Counted from the stretch's first letter, positions 23,633 through 32,626 are shown. The stretch is DNA of 40,204 bases from Pirellulaceae bacterium (GCA_030748485.1 JASMLW010000444.1:1-40204), one strand, 5' to 3'. The notes: a model not told the origin generated them from the sequence alone. Program-made: numbers and translations.

Positions 23633-25528
23633 ATGAACACCGCCGCACCTTGCCTGATTCCAGGCACCTTCCCCCACAGCTTCGTCTTTGAAACCGGCCA
23701 GGATCTCGCTTGTTACGCGGCCCAACGCGTCGCCGAGGTGATCAGGAGATGCAATTCCGAGGGTCGGGACGCCGTGCTCGGACTGCCGACGGGATCGACT
23801 CCGGTCGACACCTACACGGAGCTGATCCACCTGCACCAGGATGAAGGGCTCGACTTCTCTCGAGTCGTGACATTCAATCTGGACGAGTACTTTGGGCTCG
23901 CGGGGACGAAAGTTCAAAGTTACCGCTATTGGATGCGAGCCAACTTTTTCGATCACGTCAACGTCCCCGAATCGAACATCAATATCCCCGACGGTTTGAC
24001 TCCGGCCGACCAGGTCGAGGAGCATTGCCGGGAGTACGAGGCCAAGATCGCGCAGCTCGGCGGACTCGACATCTGTCTGCTCGGAATCGGCCGCAACGGG
24101 CACGTCGGCTTCAACGAGCCATTCAGCATACGAGACAGCCGCACGCGGCTCTGCACTCTCGACCCGGTGACGCGCCGGGCGGCGGCCAGCGATTTCTTTG
24201 GTGAGGACAACGTCCCCAGGCGGGCCATCACGATGGGCCTGGGTACGATTCTCGAAGCCAAGCAAATCCTGTTGCTCGCGCTAGGCGCGCACAAATCGGC
24301 GATTATTCGAGAGACGACCGAAGGTCCGGTCACCGATCGAGTGCCGGCGTCGTTTCTTCAAGAGCACTCCGAGGCGGCCGTGCTGGTCGACTCGGCCGCC
24401 GCTCAAGATCTCACCGGGTACTCGACTCCGTGGCTCCTCGGCAACGTGGAGTGGAACGACTATCTGATCAAGCGAGCTGTCCTGTGGCTGAGCGCGGAGA
24501 CGGGCAAAGCGTTGTTGAAGTTGGACGAAAACGACTTCCGGCAGCACAACCTGCACCAACTGTTGCGCCATCATGGCCCGGCTCCCGAATTGGCTCACCG
24601 CGTCTTTCGGTGGATGATCAGCACGATCGAGTACCACCCGGCAGGCAACGACGAGCAGAAGCGAGTGATCTGCTTCAGCCCGCACCCGGACGACGATGTG
24701 ATCAGCATGGGGGGAACGTTGATTCGTTTGGTGGACGACCAGCACGAAGTTCACATCGCCTATATGACCAGTGGAAACATCGCCGTATTTGATCACGACG
24801 CCCGCCGAGTCGCCGACCTCGTCACCGAATACAACCGGCTCTTCAACATTGATCAACAGCGGTCGCACGAAGTCGAGCAGTCCGTTTCCACCGACCTCAG
24901 CAAGGAGCCGGCGGCGGATGCGGACCAGGAGGCGGCGAACATCGACGCCATACTGAAGATCAAGGGACTGATTCGCTGGAGCGAGGCCAAGGCCGGCGCG
25001 GTCGCCGTCGGTTGCGATGAGCAGAACCTGCACTTCCTCGACCTGCCCTTTTACCGCACGGGTACGGTCGCCAAACGGCCCATTGGCCCCGAAGATGTGA
25101 AGATCATTCGCGACTTGATCGGAAAGCTCCAGCCGCATCAGATCTACGTGGCCGGCGATCTGTCAGACCCCCATGGAACCCATCGCGTCTGCGCCGACGC
25201 GATCTTTCGCGCCGTCGATGAGATTCGTGAGTCGGGCTCCGAGATTCCCGAGGTGCTCCTCTACCGAGGAGCCTGGCAGGAGTACGAAACGCACGAAATC
25301 GAAATCGCCGTCCCCCTCAGCCCCAACGACCTGGAGCGCAAGCGCAAGGCGATCTTCATGCACGAGAGCCAGAAGGACGAGGCGAGATTCCCGGGATCGG
25401 ATCCTCGTGAGTTCTGGGAGCGCGCCGAGGATCGCAATCGTGGCACGGCTGATCGGTTCAATCAGATCGGGCTGCCCGAGTACTTCGGGCTCGAAGCGTT
25501 CGTCCGCTGGAACGGCGAAATGCTCTGA
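23633..25528 (+). CDS. Glucosamine-6-phosphate deaminase-like / PIG-L deacetylase fusion
   Basis: This 631-residue protein fuses two amino-sugar domains. Residues about 20-265 are NagB-like: LGLPTGSTP (substrate phosphate loop), FNLDEYFGL with the general-base Asp84, and GIGRNGHVGFNEP with His157 and Glu162. Residues about 344-600 are PIG-L/LmbE-like: SPHPDDDVISMGG (zinc ligands His351, Asp354) and DPHGTHR (His514, His517). The fusion suggests deacetylation and deamination of an N-acetylglucosamine derivative in one polypeptide. In Escherichia coli NagB the residue before GH is Asp141; here it is Asn155, so activity may differ. ATG 23633 is preferred because domain homology begins there and AAGG precedes it; the frame is open further upstream through repeat sequence. 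Confidence 0.9.
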   Translation: MNTAAPCLIPGTFPHSFVFETGQDLACYAAQRVAEVIRRCNSEGRDAVLGLPTGSTPVDTYTELIHLHQDEGLDFSRVVTFNLDEYFGLAGTKVQSYRYWMRANFFDHVNVPESNINIPDGLTPADQVEEHCREYEAKIAQLGGLDICLLGIGRNGHVGFNEPFSIRDSRTRLCTLDPVTRRAAASDFFGEDNVPRRAITMGLGTILEAKQILLLALGAHKSAIIRETTEGPVTDRVPASFLQEHSEAAVLVDSAAAQDLTGYSTPWLLGNVEWNDYLIKRAVLWLSAETGKALLKLDENDFRQHNLHQLLRHHGPAPELAHRVFRWMISTIEYHPAGNDEQKRVICFSPHPDDDVISMGGTLIRLVDDQHEVHIAYMTSGNIAVFDHDARRVADLVTEYNRLFNIDQQRSHEVEQSVSTDLSKEPAADADQEAANIDAILKIKGLIRWSEAKAGAVAVGCDEQNLHFLDLPFYRTGTVAKRPIGPEDVKIIRDLIGKLQPHQIYVAGDLSDPHGTHRVCADAIFRAVDEIRESGSEIPEVLLYRGAWQEYETHEIEIAVPLSPNDLERKRKAIFMHESQKDEARFPGSDPREFWERAEDRNRGTADRFNQIGLPEYFGLEAFVRWNGEML

Positions 25529-25529
25529 C

Positions 25530-25706
25530 CTACGAGCCCATCGCCGATTCGATCTTGCTCTTCGAATCGTCGAAGCTGCTGTTGACGTTGGTTCCGAGCA
25601 CGCGGATGCCGGCGATGCAGACGAGCAGGATCAGCGCCAACATAACGGCGTACTCGACAGCGGTTGGACCGTCTTCTTCGGTTAGAAATCGCCTGATCGC
25701 GTTCAC
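25530..25706 (-). CDS. Flp/type IVb pilin
   Basis: A 58-residue minus-strand ORF with a GTG start encodes NAIRRFLTEEDG, then PTAVEYAVMLALI and a hydrophobic segment, ending in a polar NSSFDDSKSKIESAMGS tail. The prepilin site G/PTAVEY, with Glu at +5 and Tyr at +6 after the Gly13 cleavage point, is the Flp signature, so the product should be processed by a TadV-type peptidase and assembled into thin Flp pili. GAGGA lies seven bases before the GTG. It ends one base from the stop of the convergent NagB fusion gene and is divergent from lexA. No other Tad genes are in the window. Confidence 0.8.
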   Translation of the reverse strand: MNAIRRFLTEEDGPTAVEYAVMLALILLVCIAGIRVLGTNVNSSFDDSKSKIESAMGS

Positions 25707-25842
25707 CGGATTGTCCTCAGTTAATGCGCAGTCTCTAGGCCTCTAAAACCCTACCTCGATTTTTGGGGGGAGCACGGGTCTTTCGCGCCGTTTCAGCACG
25801 TGCGACTGGGCCCGCGGAGTCGATACCAGTGTACAAACGCTA

Positions 25843-25870
25843 TTGACCGTGAACGGGTGTATATTAGAAT
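25843..25870 (+). promoter_or_regulatory. Sigma-70-type promoter for lexA
   Basis: TTGACC (25843-25848) and TAGAAT (25865-25870) are separated by 16 bases, close to the housekeeping consensus. Transcription would start near 25877, about 35 bases before the lexA ATG. No E. coli-type (CTGT-N8-ACAG) or Bacillus-type (CGAAC-N4-GTTCG) LexA operator overlaps it. Confidence 0.55.
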
Positions 25871-25911
25871 CAACACAATCGATAGAGTTCCCCCAACGCG
25901 GAAAGTCCCCC

Positions 25912-26517
25912 ATGGCTCCCACCGATCAGCTGACTCCCCGACAACAGGACGTCTTCGACTTCATCTGCGATCGAATCCAAAACGGATACGGCCCCACCGT
26001 GCGAGAAATCGGCAAAGCTTTTGGCATCAGTTCTCCCAACGGGGTGATGTGCCATCTGCGGGCGTTGGAACGAAAGGGGCTGATTCGCCGCGACAAAATG
26101 AAATCGCGGGCGATCGAGCTGACCGAAGAAGCGCTGGCCGAGCAGACGGGCTTGGCGCTCGCCGGCGTCGTGCACGCGGGCCCATTCCACTTGGCGATCG
26201 AGGAGGAATGTGAGCGAATCGACTTCGCCAACATGTTCAACCGCAACGACTTGTTCGTGCTGCAAGTGTCGGGCGATTCGATGATCGACGCCCAAATCGC
26301 CGACGGCGACTACGTGGTCGTCAAGAAGCAGGCGACGGCCCGCCGCGGGCAGATCGTCGTCGCGCGAACCGAAGACGGCGACGCGACGCTGAAGTATTGG
26401 TTCCCCGAGGACGGACGCATCCGCTTGCAGCCAGCCAACGACTCGATGGAGCCAATGTACGTCCAACACGCCGATGTCGTCGGTGTGGTCACTGGGCTCG
26501 TCCGACAAGTCTCCTAA
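25912..26517 (+). CDS. lexA: LexA SOS repressor
   Basis: The 201-residue protein has the LexA plan. The winged-helix DNA-binding domain (about 1-72) includes TPRQQDVFDFI, PTVREIGKAFGISSPNGVMCHLRAL and RKGLIRR. The S24-type protease domain follows, with the Ala89-Gly90 cleavage bond in VVHAGP, nucleophile Ser123 in SGDSM and base Lys161 in ATLKYWF. DNA damage with RecA triggers self-cleavage. ATG 25912 is chosen because it gives the standard N-terminus. A good promoter lies upstream. His replaces the usual Ala just before the cleavage bond. The recognition residues differ from E. coli (SPNGVMCHL against SPNAAEEHL), which fits a different operator. Confidence 0.93.
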   Translation: MAPTDQLTPRQQDVFDFICDRIQNGYGPTVREIGKAFGISSPNGVMCHLRALERKGLIRRDKMKSRAIELTEEALAEQTGLALAGVVHAGPFHLAIEEECERIDFANMFNRNDLFVLQVSGDSMIDAQIADGDYVVVKKQATARRGQIVVARTEDGDATLKYWFPEDGRIRLQPANDSMEPMYVQHADVVGVVTGLVRQVS

Positions 26518-26630
26518 GGGTAGACGGACCAAGCGCGGCGCGCTGCGGCAGGCTGCATCACGGGTCGAACCAACTATCGGACCGCTTGTCGCGCTCCTGA
26601 ACCCGGGCGAGCCGATCAGGCGAAGTTCAA

Positions 26631-28010
26631 TCAAGCGGACTTGTTCAGCAGGTCGGCTTGGTTGAGCTTGTTGTAGAGCGTCTTCACGCTGACGCCCAAC
26701 TCCTCGGCGGCGGCCGGCTTGCTGCCGTCGTGGCGATCCAGCGCCTGGTGCACGGCAACCAACTCCAATTCCCGGAGTGTCATCGGCCCCAACGATTTGA
26801 TATCCGGCCGCAGCTGTCGCGAGTCGAAGCGTCGCGGCAAGTCGGCGGCCGTGATCGGCGGCTCGTCGCACAATATCGAGGCGTGTTCGATGACGTTGGC
26901 CAGCTCCCGTACGTTGCCCGGCCAGACGTGCGACTTCAATGCGTCGATGGCGTCCGCTGTGAACAGGGCGTGGGAGGGACGATTCGTCGGCCGGAATCGA
27001 TGGAACAGGTGCGTCGCCAAATCGGCCACATCATCGAGCCGTTCGCGGAGCGGCGGAACTTCGATCTCGAACGTGTTGATGCGGAACATCAAGTCTTCAC
27101 GGAAGTCGCCCTCGTGGACCATCTCCTCGAGGTCGCGGTGCGTAGCGCAGACAGCCCGCACATCCACTTCGAACGACTCGTTGTCGCCGACGCGGCGAAT
27201 CTCACCGCTCTCCAACACGCGCAGAAGTTTGGCTTGCATCGCTTTGGGAAGCTCCCCGATTTCGTCGAGAAAGATCGTCCCGCCGTGAGCCATCTCGAAG
27301 AGGCCCACACGGTGTTCCTCCGCGCCGGTGAAGGCGCCTTTGCGATGGCCGAACAACTCGCTCTCGATCAACGTCTCCGGAAGCGCCCCGCAATTGACGG
27401 CTACGAACGGCATTTCGCCGCGGAGGCTTTGTTCGTGGACAGCCCTGGCGACCAGCTCTTTTCCCGACCCGGTCTCGCCACGAATCAACACGGTGGATTG
27501 GGTGGGGGCCACGCGGTCGATCAACTTGCGAACGCGGTCCATCGACCCGCCGTTTCCCACCAGTCGCGTCTCGCCTTCAACTCGTTCGAGTTGACGTTTG
27601 AGCGCGCGGTACTTATTCGACAGCTCGCGTTTGTCGGCGACGCGGGACAGCAGCGACTGCAGTTCGATCAGTTTGCACGGCTTGGTCAAGTAATCGAAGG
27701 CCCCCTGCCGGAGAGCTGCGATCGCCGTGTCGAGTGACGACTTGCCGGTCAACACGATCGCCTCGGTGTCCGGAGCCAGTTTCTTGGCGTGCGTGATCAC
27801 CTCAATGCCGTTCAAGCCGGGCATGTCGAGATCGACGATCATGCAATCGTAAGTATTGAGGTCCAGGGCGGCGGCCGCCGTGTGTCCGTCGGGACAGACG
27901 GTGACTTCGTGCCCCATTCGCGGCAACTCAAGGCTCATCACGTCCTGCAATGGGGCCTCGTCGTCCGCGAACAGAATGCGTAGTTTCTTAAGCGGCTCGT
28001 TCTTCTTCAT
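26631..28010 (-). CDS. NtrC-family sigma-54-dependent response regulator
   Basis: The 459-residue protein has a receiver domain (about 10-125, phosphoacceptor Asp60 in MIVDLDMPG, Thr in LTGKSS, Lys110 in LTKP), an AAA+ sigma-54-interacting domain (about 148-375) with Walker A GETGSGKE (178-185), the GAFTGA loop (225-230) and VFLDEIGELP-type Walker B, and a C-terminal Fis-type helix-turn-helix (KPAAAEELGVSVKTLYNKL). It should activate sigma-54 promoters when phosphorylated by the kinase whose 3' end it overlaps. ATG 28010 is chosen for the GGAAGAG just upstream; it lies 23 bases inside the kinase gene. No sigma-54 site (GG-N10-GC type) is evident nearby, so the targets are probably elsewhere. 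Confidence 0.92.
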   Translation of the reverse strand: MKKNEPLKKLRILFADDEAPLQDVMSLELPRMGHEVTVCPDGHTAAAALDLNTYDCMIVDLDMPGLNGIEVITHAKKLAPDTEAIVLTGKSSLDTAIAALRQGAFDYLTKPCKLIELQSLLSRVADKRELSNKYRALKRQLERVEGETRLVGNGGSMDRVRKLIDRVAPTQSTVLIRGETGSGKELVARAVHEQSLRGEMPFVAVNCGALPETLIESELFGHRKGAFTGAEEHRVGLFEMAHGGTIFLDEIGELPKAMQAKLLRVLESGEIRRVGDNESFEVDVRAVCATHRDLEEMVHEGDFREDLMFRINTFEIEVPPLRERLDDVADLATHLFHRFRPTNRPSHALFTADAIDALKSHVWPGNVRELANVIEHASILCDEPPITAADLPRRFDSRQLRPDIKSLGPMTLRELELVAVHQALDRHDGSKPAAAEELGVSVKTLYNKLNQADLLNKSA

Positions 28011-29595
28011 AGCTCTTCCCTGATTTCGCCAGCGGCAGCGTGACGATGAATTGAGAACCTTTGCCGGGCCCGTCGCTTTGAGCTTCAATGCGACCGCCGT
28101 GGTCATTGACGATACGGTAGGTAATTGACAATCCCAACCCCGTGCCCTCGCCGCCTCGGCGACGAGTAAAGAAGGGTTCGAACAGGTGCTCCAGAACTTC
28201 GCGCGACATCCCGCAGCCGTTATCGGCGACGACCAGCTTGGCCGTGTCGCCGACGCGACTCAGCCGCACGCTGACAACTCCCTGCTCCGCGCCGAGGCTG
28301 TCCAGTGCGTTGGCGAGCAGGTTGAGCACGACTTGTTTGATCTCTTGTGAATTGACGACGGTGACGACACTGTCCGCACAGTCGCAATCGATCGTCTTGT
28401 TTCGGTACTTGCCCAGGTGCCGCACCATGTCGATGACGCCTTGGGTGAGTTCGTGCAAGTTCGTCGATTGTCGGTCGACCTCTCCGATGCGGGAGAAGTC
28501 GAGTAGTTTTTCGGTGATCCCCTTGCAGCGAAAAGCCTCTTCTTGAATTCGCCGCAAGTACTGCTGCACGATCTCGATCTCTTTCCGCCGCTCTTCGCAT
28601 TCGACCGTATCGAGCGGCAGCAGTTCCTGCATGCGGCTCTCCAGCGACTCGGCCGACCAAGCGACCGAAGCCAAAGGATTGTTGATCTCGTGCGCAACGC
28701 CCGCCGCGAGGAAACCGACGCTCGCCAGTTGCTCGCTGCGAACCACTTCCTTGGTGCGCTGTTTGACCTGGCGATCCAGGTCGTCGCGAATCTCCTGAAA
28801 CCTGGACGTCATCTCGTTCATCGCGCGAGCCAGCTCCGACACTTCGTCGCGTGAACTGAGCTGGATGCGGTGCGAGAACTCGCCGCTGGCCACCTTCCGC
28901 GAACCTTCGATGAGGACGCGGAGCGGACGGAAAATCCAATGGTGAAACAAGAAGCAGAGGACGATCAGCAAGGCGCCCGCCGACAAACTGCTCACCCACG
29001 AGAAGACGATCCAAGTGCGGTACTGCCCGCGAACCTGATGAGCAAAGTTGCGCATCCGCTCATGCAGAAAAATGGGCAATTGATTTGAGAGCGAGTGCAG
29101 TTCGTCCAGGTTATCGTCCAACAGCCCCAGGCTGATGCCGTCCAACACCCACGACTCGTCTTCGATGAGCTGATCGATGCGTCCCAACACGAGTTCGATT
29201 TCGCGGACCGTCTCCCATTCTTGACGGCGGTCGCCGATGCGCGGCTCCTCCGGCGCGGGTGACTCCAGTTGCTTTTGATACGCCGACAGGGAGCCCTTCA
29301 CGTCGAGCATGTGTTGGCGGAACTTCTCTCGTTCAAAATCGCTCCGCGATTCGGTCAACTCACTAGGGAACTCGCGAATGCGACTGGCGTGCTTGAGCGA
29401 GTTGCGGAGTTCCGAGACTCGCTCGGTCAGTTGAGCCGCTTCGGGTAGCTCGTGGGCTCGTCGACTGATCGAACGGGCCAGTCGACGGTACTCGTTGACC
29501 CCGTGCAGACCGACGATGGACAGAGTGACCACGATGAATGCAAGCGTGCTGACGCCAAAGGCGAGCTTATATCGAATTGGCCATCGTGACAGCAC
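27988..29595 (-). CDS. Membrane-bound sensor histidine kinase, NtrB-like partner
   Basis: The 535-residue protein has membrane segments at about 9-30 and 195-217 flanking a helical extracytoplasmic sensor region, then HAMP (about 218-275), a dimerisation domain with GVAHEINNPLAS (phospho-His302), and an ATPase domain with NLLANALDSL (N box), VADNGCGMS (G1), FEPFFTRR (F box) and GEGTGLGLSI (G2). It autophosphorylates and passes phosphate to the overlapping NtrC-type regulator. The GTG start at 29595 is preferred over ATG 29631 because AAGGAGG sits five bases before it. The signal sensed cannot be predicted. Confidence 0.92.
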   Translation of the reverse strand: MLSRWPIRYKLAFGVSTLAFIVVTLSIVGLHGVNEYRRLARSISRRAHELPEAAQLTERVSELRNSLKHASRIREFPSELTESRSDFEREKFRQHMLDVKGSLSAYQKQLESPAPEEPRIGDRRQEWETVREIELVLGRIDQLIEDESWVLDGISLGLLDDNLDELHSLSNQLPIFLHERMRNFAHQVRGQYRTWIVFSWVSSLSAGALLIVLCFLFHHWIFRPLRVLIEGSRKVASGEFSHRIQLSSRDEVSELARAMNEMTSRFQEIRDDLDRQVKQRTKEVVRSEQLASVGFLAAGVAHEINNPLASVAWSAESLESRMQELLPLDTVECEERRKEIEIVQQYLRRIQEEAFRCKGITEKLLDFSRIGEVDRQSTNLHELTQGVIDMVRHLGKYRNKTIDCDCADSVVTVVNSQEIKQVVLNLLANALDSLGAEQGVVSVRLSRVGDTAKLVVADNGCGMSREVLEHLFEPFFTRRRGGEGTGLGLSITYRIVNDHGGRIEAQSDGPGKGSQFIVTLPLAKSGKSYEEERAA

Positions 29596-29600
29596 AGCGA

Positions 29601-29607
29601 CCTCCTT
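29601..29607 (-). promoter_or_regulatory. Shine-Dalgarno AAGGAGG deciding the kinase start
   Basis: A full AAGGAGG lies five bases before GTG 29595, whereas ATG 29631 has no such site. This favours the GTG start, which puts the first membrane segment ten residues from the N-terminus. Confidence 0.75.
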
Positions 29608-29764
29608 GTCGCGGCGACAGCTACCATCCATGTTTCGCTGACGCGGTTGCGGTTTATGTGAGTGGGTCTACCACTTGCCAAAAGTGTGAGTGAATCGAAT
29701 CGGTGACTTGCTCATCCGTTCTTCACACGTCTCCATCGTGATACGGATCATGGTGAGGATTGGA

Positions 29765-30952
29765 TCACTTGCGAATCAGTTTTCGGACCATCCACAGCCC
29801 GACGGCTCCCAGCGCAACGTTGCCGAGCCATACCGCGTAGGGTGGCAGCCCTCCCGCTTTGGCTCGCTCAACACCCAACATGAATAGCGGATAATACAAC
29901 AGCAGAATCGGAATGAAACAGAGAAAAAACGTCGTGAGGAACTCCGCGTTACGCAGGCGAATGGCCAGCGGCGCGCCGGCTAGCACGAAGAAGAAACAAC
30001 TGAACCCGGTGGCGAACCGCCGCCAGGGCTCAGTCTGCAATTGCGAAAACCGGCAGCGCTCGCCCTGCAGCCTGGCGAGCCGCCCCGACCACGGTTGGTC
30101 GTCGTCTTCGCCCAGTCCATCGAGATCGCCGGACAGCATCTGAAACGCCGCGTGGGCGGCCATCTCATATTCGATCTGCGCTATCCGCGCGCGTTGCCCC
30201 TGCCGCTCGCGGGGAATCCTCCCCAGCGGCAAGTCGGCCGGGCGGTCGGACATTTGCGATTGCCGCGACGCCGCCGACAACGGAATCGGTTGGGTGATCT
30301 GATCGAGTGTGGCGTGATAGTCGGACCCCACATCGATCTCGCAATTGACGAGCGACACGTTGAGCACGTCGCGGTCGGCGTCGAGTTTCAACTCGGCCTC
30401 TTGCGCTGAAAATGTGATCGGCTTGTCGCCACCGCGAACAGATATGATCGGCCGCACTAACTTGCGGCCGTCGACGCGCTGGACGGTGATCGACAAATAC
30501 TCGGTCGTGTAAAGACGCTTGGTGCGGAGCATCCCGTACGCGATCTGCTCGACCGAGTGAAGCACGACTCGGTAGATGCCGATGCGCCCCCAGGAGACGG
30601 CCAGGTCGTTGACCCACAACGCCACCGGACTAATGACCAAGGCCAAGATCAACGCCGGCTTGAGCACCCGCATTGGCGATGCCCCGCTGGCGCGAATCGC
30701 CACGACCTCGTTGTCGGCGCTCATCCGGCCAAAGACACTGCAGGCCGCGAACAGCATCGTCCCCGGTACGGTGAATCGCAACGAATAGGGCAGCGCGTAG
30801 GGGATCAGTTTCAGTACGGGGATCAGACCCAGCCCCTCACGGACCGCCGCCTTGGTGACGACAAACAGCATCATCACCGTTGTCAAAACGAGCAGGGAAA
30901 GGCAAAACACCTTTAGCAACTCGCACAGGATGTAGCGAGTAAGAAGTTGCAT
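29765..30952 (-). CDS. LptF/LptG-type permease (YjgP/YjgQ family)
   Basis: The 395-residue protein begins MQLLTRYILCELLKVF, the usual N-terminus of YjgP/YjgQ proteins, with three membrane segments at about 12-110 (including AVREGLGLIPVLKLIPYALPYSLRFTVP), a large extracytoplasmic jellyroll-like domain, and three segments at the C-terminus. In the Lpt system two such proteins form the membrane part of the exporter that moves lipopolysaccharide across the periplasm. ADNEVVAIRASG near residue 75 is a conserved family loop. The ATG is supported by AAGGAGG six bases upstream; the longer frame to 31237 is spurious. No LptB or LptC gene is nearby. Confidence 0.87.
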   Translation of the reverse strand: MQLLTRYILCELLKVFCLSLLVLTTVMMLFVVTKAAVREGLGLIPVLKLIPYALPYSLRFTVPGTMLFAACSVFGRMSADNEVVAIRASGASPMRVLKPALILALVISPVALWVNDLAVSWGRIGIYRVVLHSVEQIAYGMLRTKRLYTTEYLSITVQRVDGRKLVRPIISVRGGDKPITFSAQEAELKLDADRDVLNVSLVNCEIDVGSDYHATLDQITQPIPLSAASRQSQMSDRPADLPLGRIPRERQGQRARIAQIEYEMAAHAAFQMLSGDLDGLGEDDDQPWSGRLARLQGERCRFSQLQTEPWRRFATGFSCFFFVLAGAPLAIRLRNAEFLTTFFLCFIPILLLYYPLFMLGVERAKAGGLPPYAVWLGNVALGAVGLWMVRKLIRK

Positions 30953-31247
30953 AGGATCCCTCCTTGTTCGCCCGATTGCAGAGCAATCTGTGGGCCAACA
31001 GCGACTGCCTTGTCGCCGTTGAGCTTCAACGTCCTCCGCCAGCGGCACTTGCGCCGCAAAGCTTGTTGAGGCCGCGAAGCGGACAATGTAACAGTTTCCC
31101 TGCATAGTGAAAACGACAGTTGGCAGCCGGGACATTCCCGTATTTTTCCCGCCCCTTTTGGGGCCGCCACGCCGGGTGGTAGGAACGGCGCGAGCGAACA
31201 AGCTAGAATGAGTGTTCCCTGACTCCCCTCCTCCCATCCCATCTCAA
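30953..31247. other. Divergent intergenic region between the Lpt permease and PP2C genes
   Basis: About 295 bases must hold both promoters. TAGAAT at 31204-31209 could be a -10 box for the phosphatase gene, but no matching -35 box is visible. I see no repeat, RNA gene or further ORF. Confidence 0.5.
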
Positions 31248-32552
31248 ATGCCCACGATAGAGTCCAAAACGATCGCCGGCTTGGTGTACGCCGCTGGGAC
31301 GGATGTGGGGATGCGGCGCGCGACAAACCAGGACGCCCACACGATTCTGCTAGCTCCCAACGCGGAAGAGTACGCGAAGCGCGGCCACTTTTTCATGGTG
31401 GCCGACGGGATGGGAGCACATGCGGCGGGCGAGCTGGCCAGCAAGCTAGCAGTCGACAGCGCTCCCCACCTCTATCGCAAGCACCTCGACCTATCGCAGC
31501 CAGAGGCTCTGCAATTGGCGGTCGTCGAAACGAACACCGAAATCAACCGGCGGGGGAAAGCAAACCTCGATTTTCACAACATGGGAACGACGGCGAGCAC
31601 GTTGGTCCTGTTGCCGCAGGGAGCTCTCATCGCGCAGGTCGGCGACAGCCGCATCTATCGTATTCGCGGCAGCCGCCTCGACCAGTTGACGTTCGACCAC
31701 AGCCTGTTGTGGGAGCTGCGCCGCGCTGGACAGATCTCTGATCAGGCCGACGAAGAAGCGATACCGTCGAACGTCATCACTCGCTCCCTCGGACCGAATG
31801 AACGGGTGCAAGTCGATTTAGAGGGGCCGTTTCCGACCGAGATCGGAGATACGTTTCTGCTCTGCAGCGACGGATTGACCGGGCGCGTGGACGACGAGGA
31901 GTTAGGCGAGCTGTTGGCGAACCTCGAGCCACCGCAAGCGTGCCAGACGCTGATCGACCTGGCGAACCTACGGGGCGGCCCCGACAACATCACGGTGATC
32001 ATCGCCCGCATCACAGGCCCCGAAACGGCAACCAACGCGGATGTCGAACCGCTGCGTGTCGGAGCCGATCTGGAAAAGAGCGAAGGAGCTCACTTGGCGT
32101 TCTGGATCGTGGGCGCGGTGGTGCTGCTGCTGGGGTTGATCCTGGCGCTGGCCCAAAACTGGGTGGTGGCCGGCGCGGCGGCGGCCGGCGGCGCGGCGGT
32201 CTTGCTGTTCGCGCTCATCATCAACGCCACCCGGTCACCGTCGGGAACGGAGATTGGTCGAGGCCGCATGCTGGGCGGCGGTCCTCACACGACGACCACC
32301 TGCGCCGTCGGCGTCAAGTCGATCGATCGGCTCCGCGAGATCGTGAAGGACTTGCGACGAATCAGCGTGGACGAGAATTGGGTCGTCAATTGGAAGGGTC
32401 TGGAAGCGTTTGAGCAGCGGGCGGGAGAGGCCGTGAAGAGCGACAACTTGGTTGAAGCGTTTCGCCAATTCGCCGCCGCCATCACGTTCATGATGGAAGA
32501 GCTGCGGATGCAGCAAAAGAGAGCGGCCGACGACTCGTCGATCGACTACTAG
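31248..32552 (+). CDS. PP2C-type serine/threonine phosphatase with membrane anchor and extra C-terminal domain
   Basis: The 434-residue protein has a complete PP2C domain (about 11-258): GMRRATNQDA (Asp29), VADGMGAHAAGE (Asp53, Gly54), VGDSRIYRI, SRSLGP, CSDGLTGRV (Asp208) and GGPDNIT (Asp246), the metal-binding residues of the family. Two hydrophobic segments (about 284-302 and 305-325) follow, then a roughly 105-residue soluble region with a predicted helical end (DNLVEAFRQFAAAITFMMEEL). It should dephosphorylate Ser/Thr-phosphorylated proteins at the membrane, opposing Hanks-type kinases; none is in the window. ATG 31248 is chosen because a PP2C N-terminus follows directly. The C-terminal region is not one I recognise. 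Confidence 0.88.
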   Translation: MPTIESKTIAGLVYAAGTDVGMRRATNQDAHTILLAPNAEEYAKRGHFFMVADGMGAHAAGELASKLAVDSAPHLYRKHLDLSQPEALQLAVVETNTEINRRGKANLDFHNMGTTASTLVLLPQGALIAQVGDSRIYRIRGSRLDQLTFDHSLLWELRRAGQISDQADEEAIPSNVITRSLGPNERVQVDLEGPFPTEIGDTFLLCSDGLTGRVDDEELGELLANLEPPQACQTLIDLANLRGGPDNITVIIARITGPETATNADVEPLRVGADLEKSEGAHLAFWIVGAVVLLLGLILALAQNWVVAGAAAAGGAAVLLFALIINATRSPSGTEIGRGRMLGGGPHTTTTCAVGVKSIDRLREIVKDLRRISVDENWVVNWKGLEAFEQRAGEAVKSDNLVEAFRQFAAAITFMMEELRMQQKRAADDSSIDY

Positions 32553-32626
32553 CCCACATTCTCCCCTTCGGGAAAGCTCTGGAGGCTCGGCGGCTTGGCC
32601 ATGGCGAGTTGGGTTATTTGAGTCAA

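Noticed and set aside
24281..25138. 285-codon open frame on the minus strand
   Set aside because: It is antisense to the NagB-PIG-L fusion and shows no motif.
26658..27737. 359-codon open frame on the plus strand
   Set aside because: It is antisense to the NtrC-type regulator, whose three domains are intact.
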